From contig CAKSKB010000008.1 of NCBI GenBank assembly GCA_934464705.1, positions 1-64,000 on the forward strand: a DNA stretch of 64,000 nucleotides, written 5' to 3'. This DNA is from an uncultured Clostridia bacterium. GTDB lineage: Bacteria > Bacillota > Clostridia > HGM11514. The translations under genes were made by a program, and so were the position numbers. A model generated the notes under the pieces. That model saw only the letters and a program-made list of their open reading frames with translations. It ran no database searches and was not told the DNA's origin. Shown here piece by piece: positions 51,429 to 60,584 of the stretch (position 1 is its first letter; every line of letters starts with the position of its first letter).

Positions 51429-51914
51429 CTATTCTTTTGCCAGCAGAAGATAGAGCGCCAGCATAAGTGCACCTATGCACACAAAGCAGTCCGCAACATT
51501 AAAAACCGGGAAGTTGAAAAAGTTAACATCGATAAAATCCACGACAAACCCGAGTCTTATTCTGTCGATAAGGTTACCGACAGCGCCTGCGGAAATCATA
51601 CAAACCGCCATTTTAACAAGTTCGCCCTTAGGCTTAAACTTAATCATTGCGGCGGCAATCCCCGCAAGAATCACTATCGAAAGAATTGCAAGCGCAGCGG
51701 TATTGTCCTTAAATATTCCGAATGCGGCACCGGGATTTCTTACATATGTGAAATCCAGAATCCCGTCAATGATAGAAACGGATATACCTACTCTGAAATA
51801 CTTAATAACCATCAGCTTTGTAATCAAATCGATTGCCAGCATTGCAGCGAAAAGCACAGCATAGAGGGCTATGCTTTTAACTGTTTTTTTATTTATCCCA
51901 AAATTTTTCGGCAT
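51429..51914 (-). CDS. lspA: Lipoprotein signal peptidase (signal peptidase II)
   Basis: Cleaves the signal peptides of prolipoproteins in the membrane. Four transmembrane segments. The catalytic Asp motifs are NLIDRIRLGFVVDFIDV and FNVADCFVCIG, and the N-terminal FDYVRNPGAAF-like segment reads TYVRNPGAAFGIF. Start placed at ATG 51914 (161 residues), which overlaps ileS by 22 nt; the SD is weak. An upstream in-frame TTG at 51929 is an alternative. It follows ileS, the usual order in Bacillota. Confidence 0.93.
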   Translation of the reverse strand: MPKNFGINKKTVKSIALYAVLFAAMLAIDLITKLMVIKYFRVGISVSIIDGILDFTYVRNPGAAFGIFKDNTAALAILSIVILAGIAAAMIKFKPKGELVKMAVCMISAGAVGNLIDRIRLGFVVDFIDVNFFNFPVFNVADCFVCIGALMLALYLLLAKE

Positions 51915-54646
51915 CTTGAACACAGGCAATCATCACCAACACTTTCAGAGAAAGTCCAGCAGCGCTCGCACTTTCTGCCGCCCGCCTTTGAAACCGTAAC
52001 GCCGACCTTCTCGCCCTCAAAGCTTCCGCCCTTGCCGGATTTCACTTCTGCGGAGGAAGTTATGAACACCTCAGGCAGGATATCGCGGCACGAATCAAGC
52101 AGCTCGAATGTTTCGCCCTCTGCAAAAAGTTCAACCGAAGCTTCAAGCGATTTACCGATAACCTTTTCGTTTCTTGCCATTTCGAGAGCTTTAAGAACAT
52201 CGCTTCTTACGGCGTAGATTTCCGCCCATTTTGCCATAAGTGCGTCATCTTTGTATTCGGGGTTAACTTCGGGCATGGTATTAAAGAACACACCCTCGGT
52301 TTTATCGCCGTCAACATGCGGCATGAAGCCCCAGATTTCCTCCGCGGTAAACGAAAGGATAGGCGCAATCAGGCGGACGAGGTTTGAAAGAATTTCATAA
52401 ATCGCTGTCTGAGCGCTCCTTCTCGCCGCGGAATCCGGCTTTTCGGTATACAGTCTGTCCTTCAGAATATCAAGGTAGAAGTTGGACATATCAACAACGC
52501 AGAAATTCCTGATACTATGATAAATGATATGATAATCATAATTTTCATATGCCTCAAGAACCTTTTCGGTAAGGTTGTTCATCGTGATAAGCGCCCATTT
52601 GTCAATCTCGGGCATATCGGAGAAGGCAACCTTATCCTTTGCGGGGTCAAAGTCGCTTATATTGCCGAGGATATACTTTGCGGTGTTTCTGATTTTCCTG
52701 TAAACCTCGGAAAGCTGCTTAAGAATATCATCCGAAATTCTCACATCGGAACGGTAATCGCTCGATGCAACCCAAAGCCTTAAAATATCAGCACCGTACT
52801 GATTTGCAAGCTTCATGGGGTCAAGACCGTTGCCAAGGGATTTTGACATTTTTTTGCCTTCGCCGTCAACAACCATACCGTGTGTGAGGACGGTTTTATA
52901 AGGCGCAGTGCCGTTTACGGCAACCGATGTGAGCAGCGACGACTGGAACCAGCCTCTGTACTGGTCGTTGCCTTCAAGATACATATCCGCAGGCACGGTA
53001 AGTTCCTTTCTCTCATCGCAGACCGCCATATGAGATGAACCGGAATCGAACCATACATCCATAATATCGGTTTCTTTCGTAAACTCGGTGCAGCCGCAAT
53101 CACACTTTGTTCCGGCAGGGAGAATATCTTTTGCCTCAAGCTCATACCACGCAGTTGAGCCTTTTTCGGCAAACAGCTTTTTAACTGCGTCGATTGTTTC
53201 GTCGGTTATAAGTTCCTTTTTGCAGTCCTTGCAGTAGAAAATCGGCAGCGGAACACCCCAAAGCCTCTGACGGGAAATACACCAATCGGAGCGGTCCTTA
53301 ACCATATTTGTTATTCTTTCCTGACCCCATCCGGGAACCCATTTTACACCATTTATTGCCTTAACGGCATCGTCTTTTATAGCGTCAACCGAAGCAAACC
53401 ACTGCTTTGTCGCCCTGAATATAATCGGGTTTTTGCAGCGCCAGCAATGCGGATACTGATGAACTATAGGTTCAACCGCTAAAAGAGCCCCGCAGCTTCT
53501 CAGTTTTTCCTCAATCGCCTTGTTTGCTTTATAATAAGGAAGTCCGGCAAACTCGCCCGCAATCTCGTTCATGATACCTCTGTCATCAACCGGAACAACC
53601 GTGGGGAGCTTATAAGGCTGGCACACGATAAAGTCGTCCGCACCGAGCCCGGGAGCGGTATGAACGCAGCCCGTACCGGCATCAAGCGTTACATGCTCGC
53701 CGACGATAACAAGAGATTCCTTATCGAAAACCGGGTGGCTGCAAACTATATTTTCAAGTTCCGCACCCTTATATGTCTTAACGATTTCATAATTTTCAAG
53801 CCCTGTTTTTTCGGCAACCGTTTTCACAAGGTCGTTTGCCATAACAAGGTACTCATCGCCGTGCTTTACGAGCGCATACTCGAAAAACGGATTAACCGAA
53901 ATTGCAACATTGCCCGGGAGAGTCCATGTGGTGGTTGTCCAGATTACAAACTTAACATTGTCGAATCCGTCAAACTGACCGTTTGTTTTCTTAACATCGA
54001 ATTTAACATAGATTGAGTCCGTTCCGTCCTCATTGTATTCGATTTCCGCTTCCGCAAGAGCGGTTTCGCACGAAGGGCACCAGTAAACCGGCTTAAGACC
54101 CCTGTACAAAAGTCCCTTTTTAGCCATGCGGCCGAAAACCTCGATTTCGCGCGCCTCGAACTCCGGCTGAAGGGTAATATACTCGTGGTCCCAATCGCCG
54201 ATTACGCCAAGCCTTTTAAACTGTTCCTTCTGATTTGCGATATATTTGAGTGCGAAATCACGGCAGATTTCACGGAATTTAACCGGACCGAATTCAGCTC
54301 TGTTTATACCGAGTTTCTTTATAGCCTGCTGTTCAATCGGCAGACCGTGCGTATCCCAACCCGGAACATAGGGCGTTTTATACCCCTGCATAAGCTTATG
54401 CTTCATAACAAAATCCTTGAGGATTTTGTTGAGCGTATGCCCCATATGAATATCTCCGTTTGCAAACGGAGGGCCGTCGTGAAGGTTATATGTGGGGCAG
54501 TCTGCCCTGTCTTCAAGAAGTTTATGATACAAGTCCTCCTCATACCAGTGCGCAAGCATATCGGGTTCGCGCTTTGGGAGGTTTGCCCTCATAGGAAAGT
54601 CGCTTTTGGGCAGATTAAGCGTTGCACTGTAATCAACTGTTTCCAT
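51893..54646 (-). CDS. ileS: Isoleucyl-tRNA synthetase
   Basis: 917 residues, a class I synthetase. The HIGH motif reads HMGH in DGPPFANGDIHMGHTLNK, and the KMSKS motif GKKMSKSLGNGLDP is intact. The CP1 editing domain lies between (WTTTTWTLPGNVAIS and CVHTAPGLGADDF). A C-terminal zinc-binding region, CERCWTFSESVGDDCLCSRC, is of the bacterial (IleS1) type. It overlaps divIVA by 14 nt at the 5' end and lspA by 22 nt at the 3' end, so it is tightly embedded. Confidence 0.96.
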   Translation of the reverse strand: METVDYSATLNLPKSDFPMRANLPKREPDMLAHWYEEDLYHKLLEDRADCPTYNLHDGPPFANGDIHMGHTLNKILKDFVMKHKLMQGYKTPYVPGWDTHGLPIEQQAIKKLGINRAEFGPVKFREICRDFALKYIANQKEQFKRLGVIGDWDHEYITLQPEFEAREIEVFGRMAKKGLLYRGLKPVYWCPSCETALAEAEIEYNEDGTDSIYVKFDVKKTNGQFDGFDNVKFVIWTTTTWTLPGNVAISVNPFFEYALVKHGDEYLVMANDLVKTVAEKTGLENYEIVKTYKGAELENIVCSHPVFDKESLVIVGEHVTLDAGTGCVHTAPGLGADDFIVCQPYKLPTVVPVDDRGIMNEIAGEFAGLPYYKANKAIEEKLRSCGALLAVEPIVHQYPHCWRCKNPIIFRATKQWFASVDAIKDDAVKAINGVKWVPGWGQERITNMVKDRSDWCISRQRLWGVPLPIFYCKDCKKELITDETIDAVKKLFAEKGSTAWYELEAKDILPAGTKCDCGCTEFTKETDIMDVWFDSGSSHMAVCDERKELTVPADMYLEGNDQYRGWFQSSLLTSVAVNGTAPYKTVLTHGMVVDGEGKKMSKSLGNGLDPMKLANQYGADILRLWVASSDYRSDVRISDDILKQLSEVYRKIRNTAKYILGNISDFDPAKDKVAFSDMPEIDKWALITMNNLTEKVLEAYENYDYHIIYHSIRNFCVVDMSNFYLDILKDRLYTEKPDSAARRSAQTAIYEILSNLVRLIAPILSFTAEEIWGFMPHVDGDKTEGVFFNTMPEVNPEYKDDALMAKWAEIYAVRSDVLKALEMARNEKVIGKSLEASVELFAEGETFELLDSCRDILPEVFITSSAEVKSGKGGSFEGEKVGVTVSKAGGRKCERCWTFSESVGDDCLCSRCRKILG

Positions 54647-55118
54647 TGGTTTTGTTCTCCTCTTCTGTCTCAGGCTTCAGCTCAGCCTGTTCTAAAATAG
54701 CTATTTCGCTGTTCAAAATGCTGAGAAGCTTTGCTTTGCACGCTTCAAACTCAGCCTTAAGTTCTTTGTTTTTCTTGATAATTTCAAGAGAATCCGCTTT
54801 TGCCTTTTCGATTATGGCGCCCGCCCTGGCGGTAGCCTCGCTTATAATGACCTCTCCCTTATCATATGCGGATTTTTTAACTTCCTCACCTGTTTTCTGG
54901 GCGATTACGAGGGTATCCTGGAGAGTATCCTCAATAGTCCTGTACTGTTTTACAGCCTCGGTAAGCGTATTGACGCGTTCACGGAGGGAGCCGTTTTCGG
55001 TATATAGTTTGTCATATTCCTCGCACACCAATGCGAAAAACTCATCAACATCGGCCTTTTCATAGCCGCCGATGCGTTTTTTGAATTCCTTGCTTTGTAT
55101 ATCAAGCGGTGTAATCAT
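54633..55118 (-). CDS. divIVA: DivIVA-family cell-division/polarity protein
   Basis: 161 residues. The membrane-binding N-terminus MITPLDIQSKEFKKRIGGYEKADVDEFF is the family signature (DIQxKxFxxxxxGYxxxxVDxFL). A long coiled coil (about 35-145) follows. It marks negatively curved membranes at septa and poles and positions division or wall-synthesis proteins. RBS AGGTGTGTGAATTTTT before the ATG. It overlaps ileS by 14 nt. Confidence 0.93.
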   Translation of the reverse strand: MITPLDIQSKEFKKRIGGYEKADVDEFFALVCEEYDKLYTENGSLRERVNTLTEAVKQYRTIEDTLQDTLVIAQKTGEEVKKSAYDKGEVIISEATARAGAIIEKAKADSLEIIKKNKELKAEFEACKAKLLSILNSEIAILEQAELKPETEEENKTNGNS

Positions 55119-55161
55119 AAAAATTCACACACCTTTCTGTCCGGATTTACGGAGCAATTCA

Positions 55162-55644
55162 TTAGTATTCCTCGGTTTCCCACGGGAGAACGCCTTTTTT
55201 AAGATCCTCCTTAAAGCTTCCGAGAACGCTTACATTATATGGCGTAACAAGGAAAATATCGTTCGATATTTTCTGTATGTTCCCATCGATTGCATAAACA
55301 ACGCCGCTTAAGAAATCGACAATACGCCTTGTATCCGCTCTGTCTGCCTTTTCAAGATTGATAACGACAGGGTTTTTGCGGCTTAAAAACTCAGCAATCT
55401 CTTTTGCATCGTTAAACACAACCGGTGACATAACCGCCACCTCAAGCCTTGCGGTAGTGTTGATTTCCACAAGACGGTTGTTTTTGGACGATGTGCGCTC
55501 ACGGTGAGTTTCGGGAGCAATGCTCTTTTTCGGCTGTGTGTATTCAATGCGGTCATCGGAATAATCCTTGAACTCTCTTTCAGCCGGCTCGTCATCATAA
55601 TCGTCCTTTGCCAGAAATTTGGAAAGCAATTCCGAAAAGTTCAT
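55162..55644 (-). CDS. sepF: Cell-division protein SepF
   Basis: A 160-residue FtsZ-bundling protein of the divisome. An acidic N-terminal region (membrane helix MNFSELLSKFLAKDDYDDE) is followed by the conserved alpha/beta domain VMSPVVFNDAKEIAEFL, VVINLEKADRADTRRIVDFLSGVVYAI, QKISNDIFLVTPYNVSV. It lies 43 nt before divIVA. The ylmG and ylmH genes that usually separate sepF from divIVA are missing here. Confidence 0.93.
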   Translation of the reverse strand: MNFSELLSKFLAKDDYDDEPAEREFKDYSDDRIEYTQPKKSIAPETHRERTSSKNNRLVEINTTARLEVAVMSPVVFNDAKEIAEFLSRKNPVVINLEKADRADTRRIVDFLSGVVYAIDGNIQKISNDIFLVTPYNVSVLGSFKEDLKKGVLPWETEEY

Positions 55645-56354
55645 TACCGTGTACCTCCTTTATAAATTCTGTTTCCGAATATAGCGGAGCCTACCCTGAC
55701 CATTGTTGCGCCGCATTCGATTGCTGCGGTATAATCGCCGCTCATACCCATTGACAGAACATTCATTTTTATATTATCGTACCTTTCCGAAGAAATCTTC
55801 ACGGAAAGCTCGAATAATTCATTGAAATACTTCTTGTTGTCCGACGGCTTCAGAACCGGCGGCGGAACCGTCATAAGTCCGCAGAGCCGGGTGTTTTCAA
55901 GACCCGACGCATACTCCGCAAACGCCGGCGCCTCCGAAGGGTCGATTCCGAACTTTGATTCCTCGCCCGAAACATTCACCTGGAGAAGTATATTAACGGT
56001 TATATTTTTGAGTTTTGCCTGCCGCTCGATTTCATCGGCAAGCTTAATACTGTCCACCGAGTGGATAAGTTTAACTTTATCGGCGATATACTTAACCTTA
56101 TTCGTCTGCAAATGCCCGATAAGGTGCCAGTTTACGCCGCTTATTTCGTCATATTTTTCGTCAAGTTCCTGAACCCTGTTTTCGCCGAGTTCGGTTATAC
56201 CGTGAGAAACGGCTTCTTTAATCCGCGGCACAGCCACGGTTTTCGACACGCCTATAAGCGTAATATCCGAAGGGTTTCTTCCGGAACGGCGCGCCGCTTC
56301 TTCAATATTAAATCTGACTTTTTCTATATTTTCGGCAATATCGGTATTCATCAT
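55644..56354 (-). CDS. YggS/PROSC-family pyridoxal-phosphate homeostasis protein
   Basis: A 236-residue TIM-barrel PLP-binding protein that keeps free PLP and vitamin B6 balance. Motifs: ITLIGVSKTV (the lysine binds PLP), GENRVQEL, NWHLIGHLQTNKVKY, LMTVPP and LSMGMSGDYTAAIECGATMVRVGSAIFG. It overlaps the HlyD-like gene by ATGA and the sepF start by 1 nt. The yggS-sepF pairing is usual in Gram-positive bacteria. Confidence 0.95.
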   Translation of the reverse strand: MMNTDIAENIEKVRFNIEEAARRSGRNPSDITLIGVSKTVAVPRIKEAVSHGITELGENRVQELDEKYDEISGVNWHLIGHLQTNKVKYIADKVKLIHSVDSIKLADEIERQAKLKNITVNILLQVNVSGEESKFGIDPSEAPAFAEYASGLENTRLCGLMTVPPPVLKPSDNKKYFNELFELSVKISSERYDNIKMNVLSMGMSGDYTAAIECGATMVRVGSAIFGNRIYKGGTR

Positions 56355-57556
56355 GTAAACAACATTCCTTCCTTAACGCCGTCTGTCGAAAGGATAATAT
56401 CATCATACATATGAATCTGATTTATTTCGGAATCATACACATTGCTTATCATGATATAATCCTCGCTTGAATAAACGATATTTATGGGGCGGAATTCCAC
56501 AATGCCGCCCATAAGCGCGTAGACCCCGACAACATCGTTCTTTACCACAACCGCAGTTTTCGGAACCTTATACCCTTCGTAAACCTTCTTGACAAAAATC
56601 ATTTCCGGCTTACGGTTGGTAAATGCGGAATTAACATCACGCGTGCACTGCACCGTAACCGTTACGCGCTTGTCGGAGGACGGGTCGGATATATCATAAA
56701 CCGTAACGGGAATAAGCTCAGTGCTTTCGCTTGTGGTTTTGATATAGGCGCCGTCACCGATTTTAAGATTGTCCAGCTGGTTCACGGTAAGATTAAAGGC
56801 GTAGTACCAGCAATCGTTGTTGATAATCTTAAGATACGCATTTTTCGGTGCGTCGGTGCTGTAGTCAAGCCATGCGTCAATCGCTTCGGGGGTATAATAT
56901 TCAATCTTGTCGGGCGTAACATCAGCTTCATAGCCGTCCACAACATGGGTCATAATACCCGAAGTTTTGCTGACAATATCCTCTTTTGAAAGCTCCGCCT
57001 CCATCTCGTCGCGCCTTGCCTGAAGCTCGCCGAGTTCGTTTGTCGGGCTGTCTTTTTTCCCTTCAAGCACAAGGCGGTTATCAAGGAGCCTGTCAAGCTG
57101 ATATTTGTCTGCCGTTATGCCGGCCCCGTCAAAAGCCTGAGCCGCACTCTGAAGGTCGGTCACGCTTGACGCAATCTGGCTGTCAACCTTAGATGCGTCT
57201 TCATATGTCGTTTCAAGCCCGTACTGCTGCTTTTGCAGCTCTGCTATACGGTTATTTATTTCGGCAATCTTGTTGACCACCGTTTTTGAAGCGTCCTTAC
57301 CGTAAACCATGCCGATAACAGACCCGGCAGATACACGGTCGCCCTCTTTTTTTGAGGTTTCGAATATAGTGTCGGCGTCCTTCTCATACACCTCTTCATT
57401 GCGGATTACTATGCCTTGGACATCGATATAATCCTCAAAGTAAGTGTATGTTGCCTTTACGGTATTAAGCGATGATCTGAGTGTGCTTGCCAGACACACT
57501 GCGGCAATAACAGCCGCTGCGGCAATAACGCATATGGCTATTCGCTTATTTTTCAT
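56351..57556 (-). CDS. HlyD-like membrane protein in the division cluster
   Basis: 401 residues. One N-terminal membrane helix (AICVIAAAAVIAAVCLASTL). A biotinyl-lipoyl half-motif (YIDVQGIVIRNEEVY, KEGDRVSAGSVIGMVYG) is interrupted by a coiled-coil hairpin (about 90-200: NKIAEINNRIAELQKQQYG, LGELQARRDEMEAEL). Then comes the second lipoyl half (SGIMTHVVDGYEA) and beta-barrel domains. This architecture is of the HlyD/membrane-fusion kind, but no ABC or other transporter is nearby, so an envelope or division role is more plausible than efflux. It overlaps hfq by 1 nt and yggS by 4 nt. Confidence 0.83.
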   Translation of the reverse strand: MKNKRIAICVIAAAAVIAAVCLASTLRSSLNTVKATYTYFEDYIDVQGIVIRNEEVYEKDADTIFETSKKEGDRVSAGSVIGMVYGKDASKTVVNKIAEINNRIAELQKQQYGLETTYEDASKVDSQIASSVTDLQSAAQAFDGAGITADKYQLDRLLDNRLVLEGKKDSPTNELGELQARRDEMEAELSKEDIVSKTSGIMTHVVDGYEADVTPDKIEYYTPEAIDAWLDYSTDAPKNAYLKIINNDCWYYAFNLTVNQLDNLKIGDGAYIKTTSESTELIPVTVYDISDPSSDKRVTVTVQCTRDVNSAFTNRKPEMIFVKKVYEGYKVPKTAVVVKNDVVGVYALMGGIVEFRPINIVYSSEDYIMISNVYDSEINQIHMYDDIILSTDGVKEGMLFT

Positions 57557-57801
57557 CAGTCAATATTTTCCTCACCATTCATAATCTGCACCGGCTTATA
57601 CGGAATGATTGTCGAAATTGCGTGCTTGAAAACAAGCTGCTGCTTTCCGTCCGAATCAAGTATAACGGTAAAATTATCAAATCCTTTAATCATGCCTCTG
57701 AACTGAAATCCGTTAGTAAGATAAATCGTAACCGAAATCCGGTCTTTTCTGCACTGATTAAGAAATACATCCTGCAAATTCATTGTTGTCTTGTTGTTCA
57801 T
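57556..57801 (-). CDS. hfq: RNA chaperone Hfq
   Basis: 81 residues, forming the Sm-like hexamer that pairs small RNAs with mRNAs. Sm1 segment [28 protein letters not shown], Sm2 segment [12 protein letters not shown]. It overlaps the miaA stop by ATGA. The order miaA-hfq is widespread in bacteria. Confidence 0.95.
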   Translation of the reverse strand: MNNKTTMNLQDVFLNQCRKDRISVTIYLTNGFQFRGMIKGFDNFTVILDSDGKQQLVFKHAISTIIPYKPVQIMNGEENID

Positions 57802-58730
57802 AACATCAGACCTCCTGTAAGTTTTTCTGCTTCATTTATGATACAGGGCAAAACTTTGCCCGTAACAGCTATTTTATTTATATCCTTGTCTGCGCCGAAA
57901 AAGCTTATCTGCCGCTTTGCATAGTTGCGGCTGCCCTGCTTTATGGCATCGATTGCTTCGGGGAGCGTCATGCGCCCGTCAAAATACGCAATCATTTCTT
58001 TATATCCTATCGCCTGTGCGGCTGTGGACTTTAAAAACCTTTCGCTGCAGAGCCCTCGCACCTCCTGCTCAAGACCCTGCCTTATCATCAGGTCAACTCT
58101 TTTGTTTATGCGGTCGTAAAGCACCGCCCTGTCCCAGTCAAGCCCTATTTTCACCGCATTATATTTCGGCGGTGCGGAGGCTGCGGCAAGCCTGTATTCG
58201 GTCATGGTCATTCCCGTGACCTTATAAACTTCAAGCGCTCTTATAACACGCCTTACATCGTTTTCGTGTATGCGCCTTCCTGATTCGGGGTCGATTTCGG
58301 AAAGCCTTTTATGAAGCTGCGCATTGCCGTACTTTTCCGCTTCGTTCCAAAGCTCGTTTCTGTAATCCTCATCGGAATTTCCGCTCGAAAAATCAAGCCC
58401 GTTTATTACGGAATTTATATAAAGTCCCGTTCCGCCCGCCATAATCGGGATTTTGCCCTCGCTGTGCAGACGGTTTATAACTTTTTCCGCCGCTTCCGAA
58501 TACTGCGCAACGGAGTATGATTCATAAGGCTCGGCAATATCTATAAGATTATGCTTTATGCCCTGCATTTCCTCTGCGGTAGGCTTTGCCGTGCCGATGT
58601 CCATACCCTTATAAATCTGCATTGAATCGGCGGACACGACCTCGGAATTGAATTTTTTTGCAAGTTCGACCGCAAGCGCCGTTTTGCCCGACGCGGTAGG
58701 ACCGGAAATAACAATAATCGGTTTCATCAA
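57798..58730 (-). CDS. miaA: tRNA dimethylallyltransferase
   Basis: 310 residues. It adds the isopentenyl group to A37 of tRNAs, which MiaB then methylthiolates. P-loop [12 protein letters not shown], the conserved [16 protein letters not shown] and the [11 protein letters not shown] motif are present, as is the [12 protein letters not shown] region. It overlaps mutL by ATGA and hfq by 4 nt. Confidence 0.96.
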   Translation of the reverse strand: MMKPIIVISGPTASGKTALAVELAKKFNSEVVSADSMQIYKGMDIGTAKPTAEEMQGIKHNLIDIAEPYESYSVAQYSEAAEKVINRLHSEGKIPIMAGGTGLYINSVINGLDFSSGNSDEDYRNELWNEAEKYGNAQLHKRLSEIDPESGRRIHENDVRRVIRALEVYKVTGMTMTEYRLAAASAPPKYNAVKIGLDWDRAVLYDRINKRVDLMIRQGLEQEVRGLCSERFLKSTAAQAIGYKEMIAYFDGRMTLPEAIDAIKQGSRNYAKRQISFFGADKDINKIAVTGKVLPCIINEAEKLTGGLML

Positions 58731-60568
58731 ACAATCCTTTTGAACATTTTTTCAATTTCTTTTTTGGTAAGCGCAATTCTTATGGGTCTGCCGTGAGGGC
58801 AGGTCGGCGGAATCTTAAAAATATCCTCCGCAAGTTTCTGCATTTCCGATGCGGACAGTTTCCTGTTTGCCCTTATTGCGCTGTGGCAGGCGATGGAATA
58901 GAGCGCTTCGCTCTCGATGCTTCCCCTCGCCGCCTTTCCGTTCACACGGACAATATCGATAAGTTCCCTGAAAACCTCATCAATCCCGGCTTTATCGGAA
59001 ACATACGGGGCACTTCTTATTATAAAAGAATTATCTCCGAAATCCTCAATTTCAAACCCAAGTTCACGGAAAACACCGATATTTTCCGAAATTTCGCTGT
59101 GCTCGGTATGACTAAAGCTGAGGGTTATCGGTGCAAGAAGCGTCTGCGAAACGGGCGTTCCGCTGTCACGCTCCGCTTTAAGCCTTTCAAAATTCATTCT
59201 TTCGTGCGCTGCATGCTGGTCAACCAGCCACATCTCATCGCCGTACTGCGCAACGATGTATGTATCGAAAATCTGCCCTATTATTTTTATATCGGGGATA
59301 TCCGATTTTTCCGTAAATGCAATTTCCTGCGGCGGCTGCGGAATCTCCTCCGGTTCGGCAGATTCGGGAATCTCCGTATTTACCGTTTCGTATCTGACAG
59401 GAGGTTCCTTCGGCGGCGCTGTTTTTTTATACATAACCGGAGGACGAATCTCTTCTTTTTCCTTCCTTTCAAACTCCGACTCAAACTTAACCTCGCCAGA
59501 ATAAAGTGCCGATATCTGCGGCTTTATTTCTGCCGTATCCTGCGGCGGCTCGATTTCTTCTGCCGCTTCAACCGAATAGTCCGCTTTGAAAATCGCGTTC
59601 TTTACGCCCCAGTATACCGCCGATGTCACAAGCTTTTCGTTTGAAAATTTGACCTCAATTTTCGCCGGGTGAACATTAACATCACATGTTACGGGATCCA
59701 CTGAAATATTAAGCACCGCAAACGGATATTTACCCTTCATAATTCCGTCCTGATACCCCTGTTCAAGCGCATAGGTAACGCTTCGGCTCTTGAAAAACCT
59801 TCCGTTGACAAAGAATGTTTCGTACCCTCTTGTGGAGCGGGTAAGATTTTCGTTTCCGCAAAAACCGGTCACCGAAACGCCGTTATCGGAAAAGTTGATT
59901 TCCCGAAGTTCGGCGGCATACTCCGCGCCGTAAACCGAATAGATACAGTTTTTCAGGTCGCCGTCACCGGGGGTATAAAGCTTCTCCTTTCCGTCGGAAA
60001 TAAACCTGAAGGAAACCGACGGATTGCCGAGAGCCGCACGCACAACCGCATCAAACACTGCGGCAGCCTCTGCGGAATCCTTTTTCAGGAACTTCATCCT
60101 TGCCGGAACATTATAAAAAAGATTGCGGACCGTCATGGTTGTTCCGTCGGGGCAGCCCGTTTCGCCGGAATCCGTAATCTTCCCGGCGTCGGTTTTGAGA
60201 TAAAAGCCGAAATCGCTCATTTTCTGCTTCGTTATAACTTCGGTTTTTGAAACAGCCGCAATGCTCGCAAGCGCCTCGCCCCTGAAGCCCATGGTTTTTA
60301 TGTTATACAAATCTTCGGCATTCGTTATTTTGCTTGTTGCGTGCCTTAAAAACGCAGTCGGAACATCTTCCGGGGCGATTCCGGCACCGTCATCGGTCAC
60401 ACGGATAAGTTCGATACCGCCCTTCATTATTTCAACGGTTATTTTCCCGGCACCCGCATCAACAGAGTTTTCCGTAAGTTCTTTCACTACGGAAGCCGGT
60501 CTTTCAACGACCTCGCCGGCTGCAATCATGTCCGCCACAAGCGAATCCAGCACATGAACCTTCCCCAT
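58727..60568 (-). CDS. mutL: DNA mismatch repair protein MutL
   Basis: A 613-residue GHKL ATPase. N-terminal motifs are ENSVDAGAGKITV, DDGAGIAPEDV and GFRGEALASIAAV. A proline-rich linker (about 330-420) leads to the C-terminal endonuclease domain. Its metal-site motifs DQHAAHERMNFERL, CHSAIRANRKL and CPHGRPI are intact, so this is the nicking type of MutL used by bacteria without MutH. RBS AAGGAGGAAT. It follows mutS after 16 nt. Confidence 0.96.
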   Translation of the reverse strand: MGKVHVLDSLVADMIAAGEVVERPASVVKELTENSVDAGAGKITVEIMKGGIELIRVTDDGAGIAPEDVPTAFLRHATSKITNAEDLYNIKTMGFRGEALASIAAVSKTEVITKQKMSDFGFYLKTDAGKITDSGETGCPDGTTMTVRNLFYNVPARMKFLKKDSAEAAAVFDAVVRAALGNPSVSFRFISDGKEKLYTPGDGDLKNCIYSVYGAEYAAELREINFSDNGVSVTGFCGNENLTRSTRGYETFFVNGRFFKSRSVTYALEQGYQDGIMKGKYPFAVLNISVDPVTCDVNVHPAKIEVKFSNEKLVTSAVYWGVKNAIFKADYSVEAAEEIEPPQDTAEIKPQISALYSGEVKFESEFERKEKEEIRPPVMYKKTAPPKEPPVRYETVNTEIPESAEPEEIPQPPQEIAFTEKSDIPDIKIIGQIFDTYIVAQYGDEMWLVDQHAAHERMNFERLKAERDSGTPVSQTLLAPITLSFSHTEHSEISENIGVFRELGFEIEDFGDNSFIIRSAPYVSDKAGIDEVFRELIDIVRVNGKAARGSIESEALYSIACHSAIRANRKLSASEMQKLAEDIFKIPPTCPHGRPIRIALTKKEIEKMFKRIV

Positions 60569-60584
60569 AAGATATTCCTCCTTC

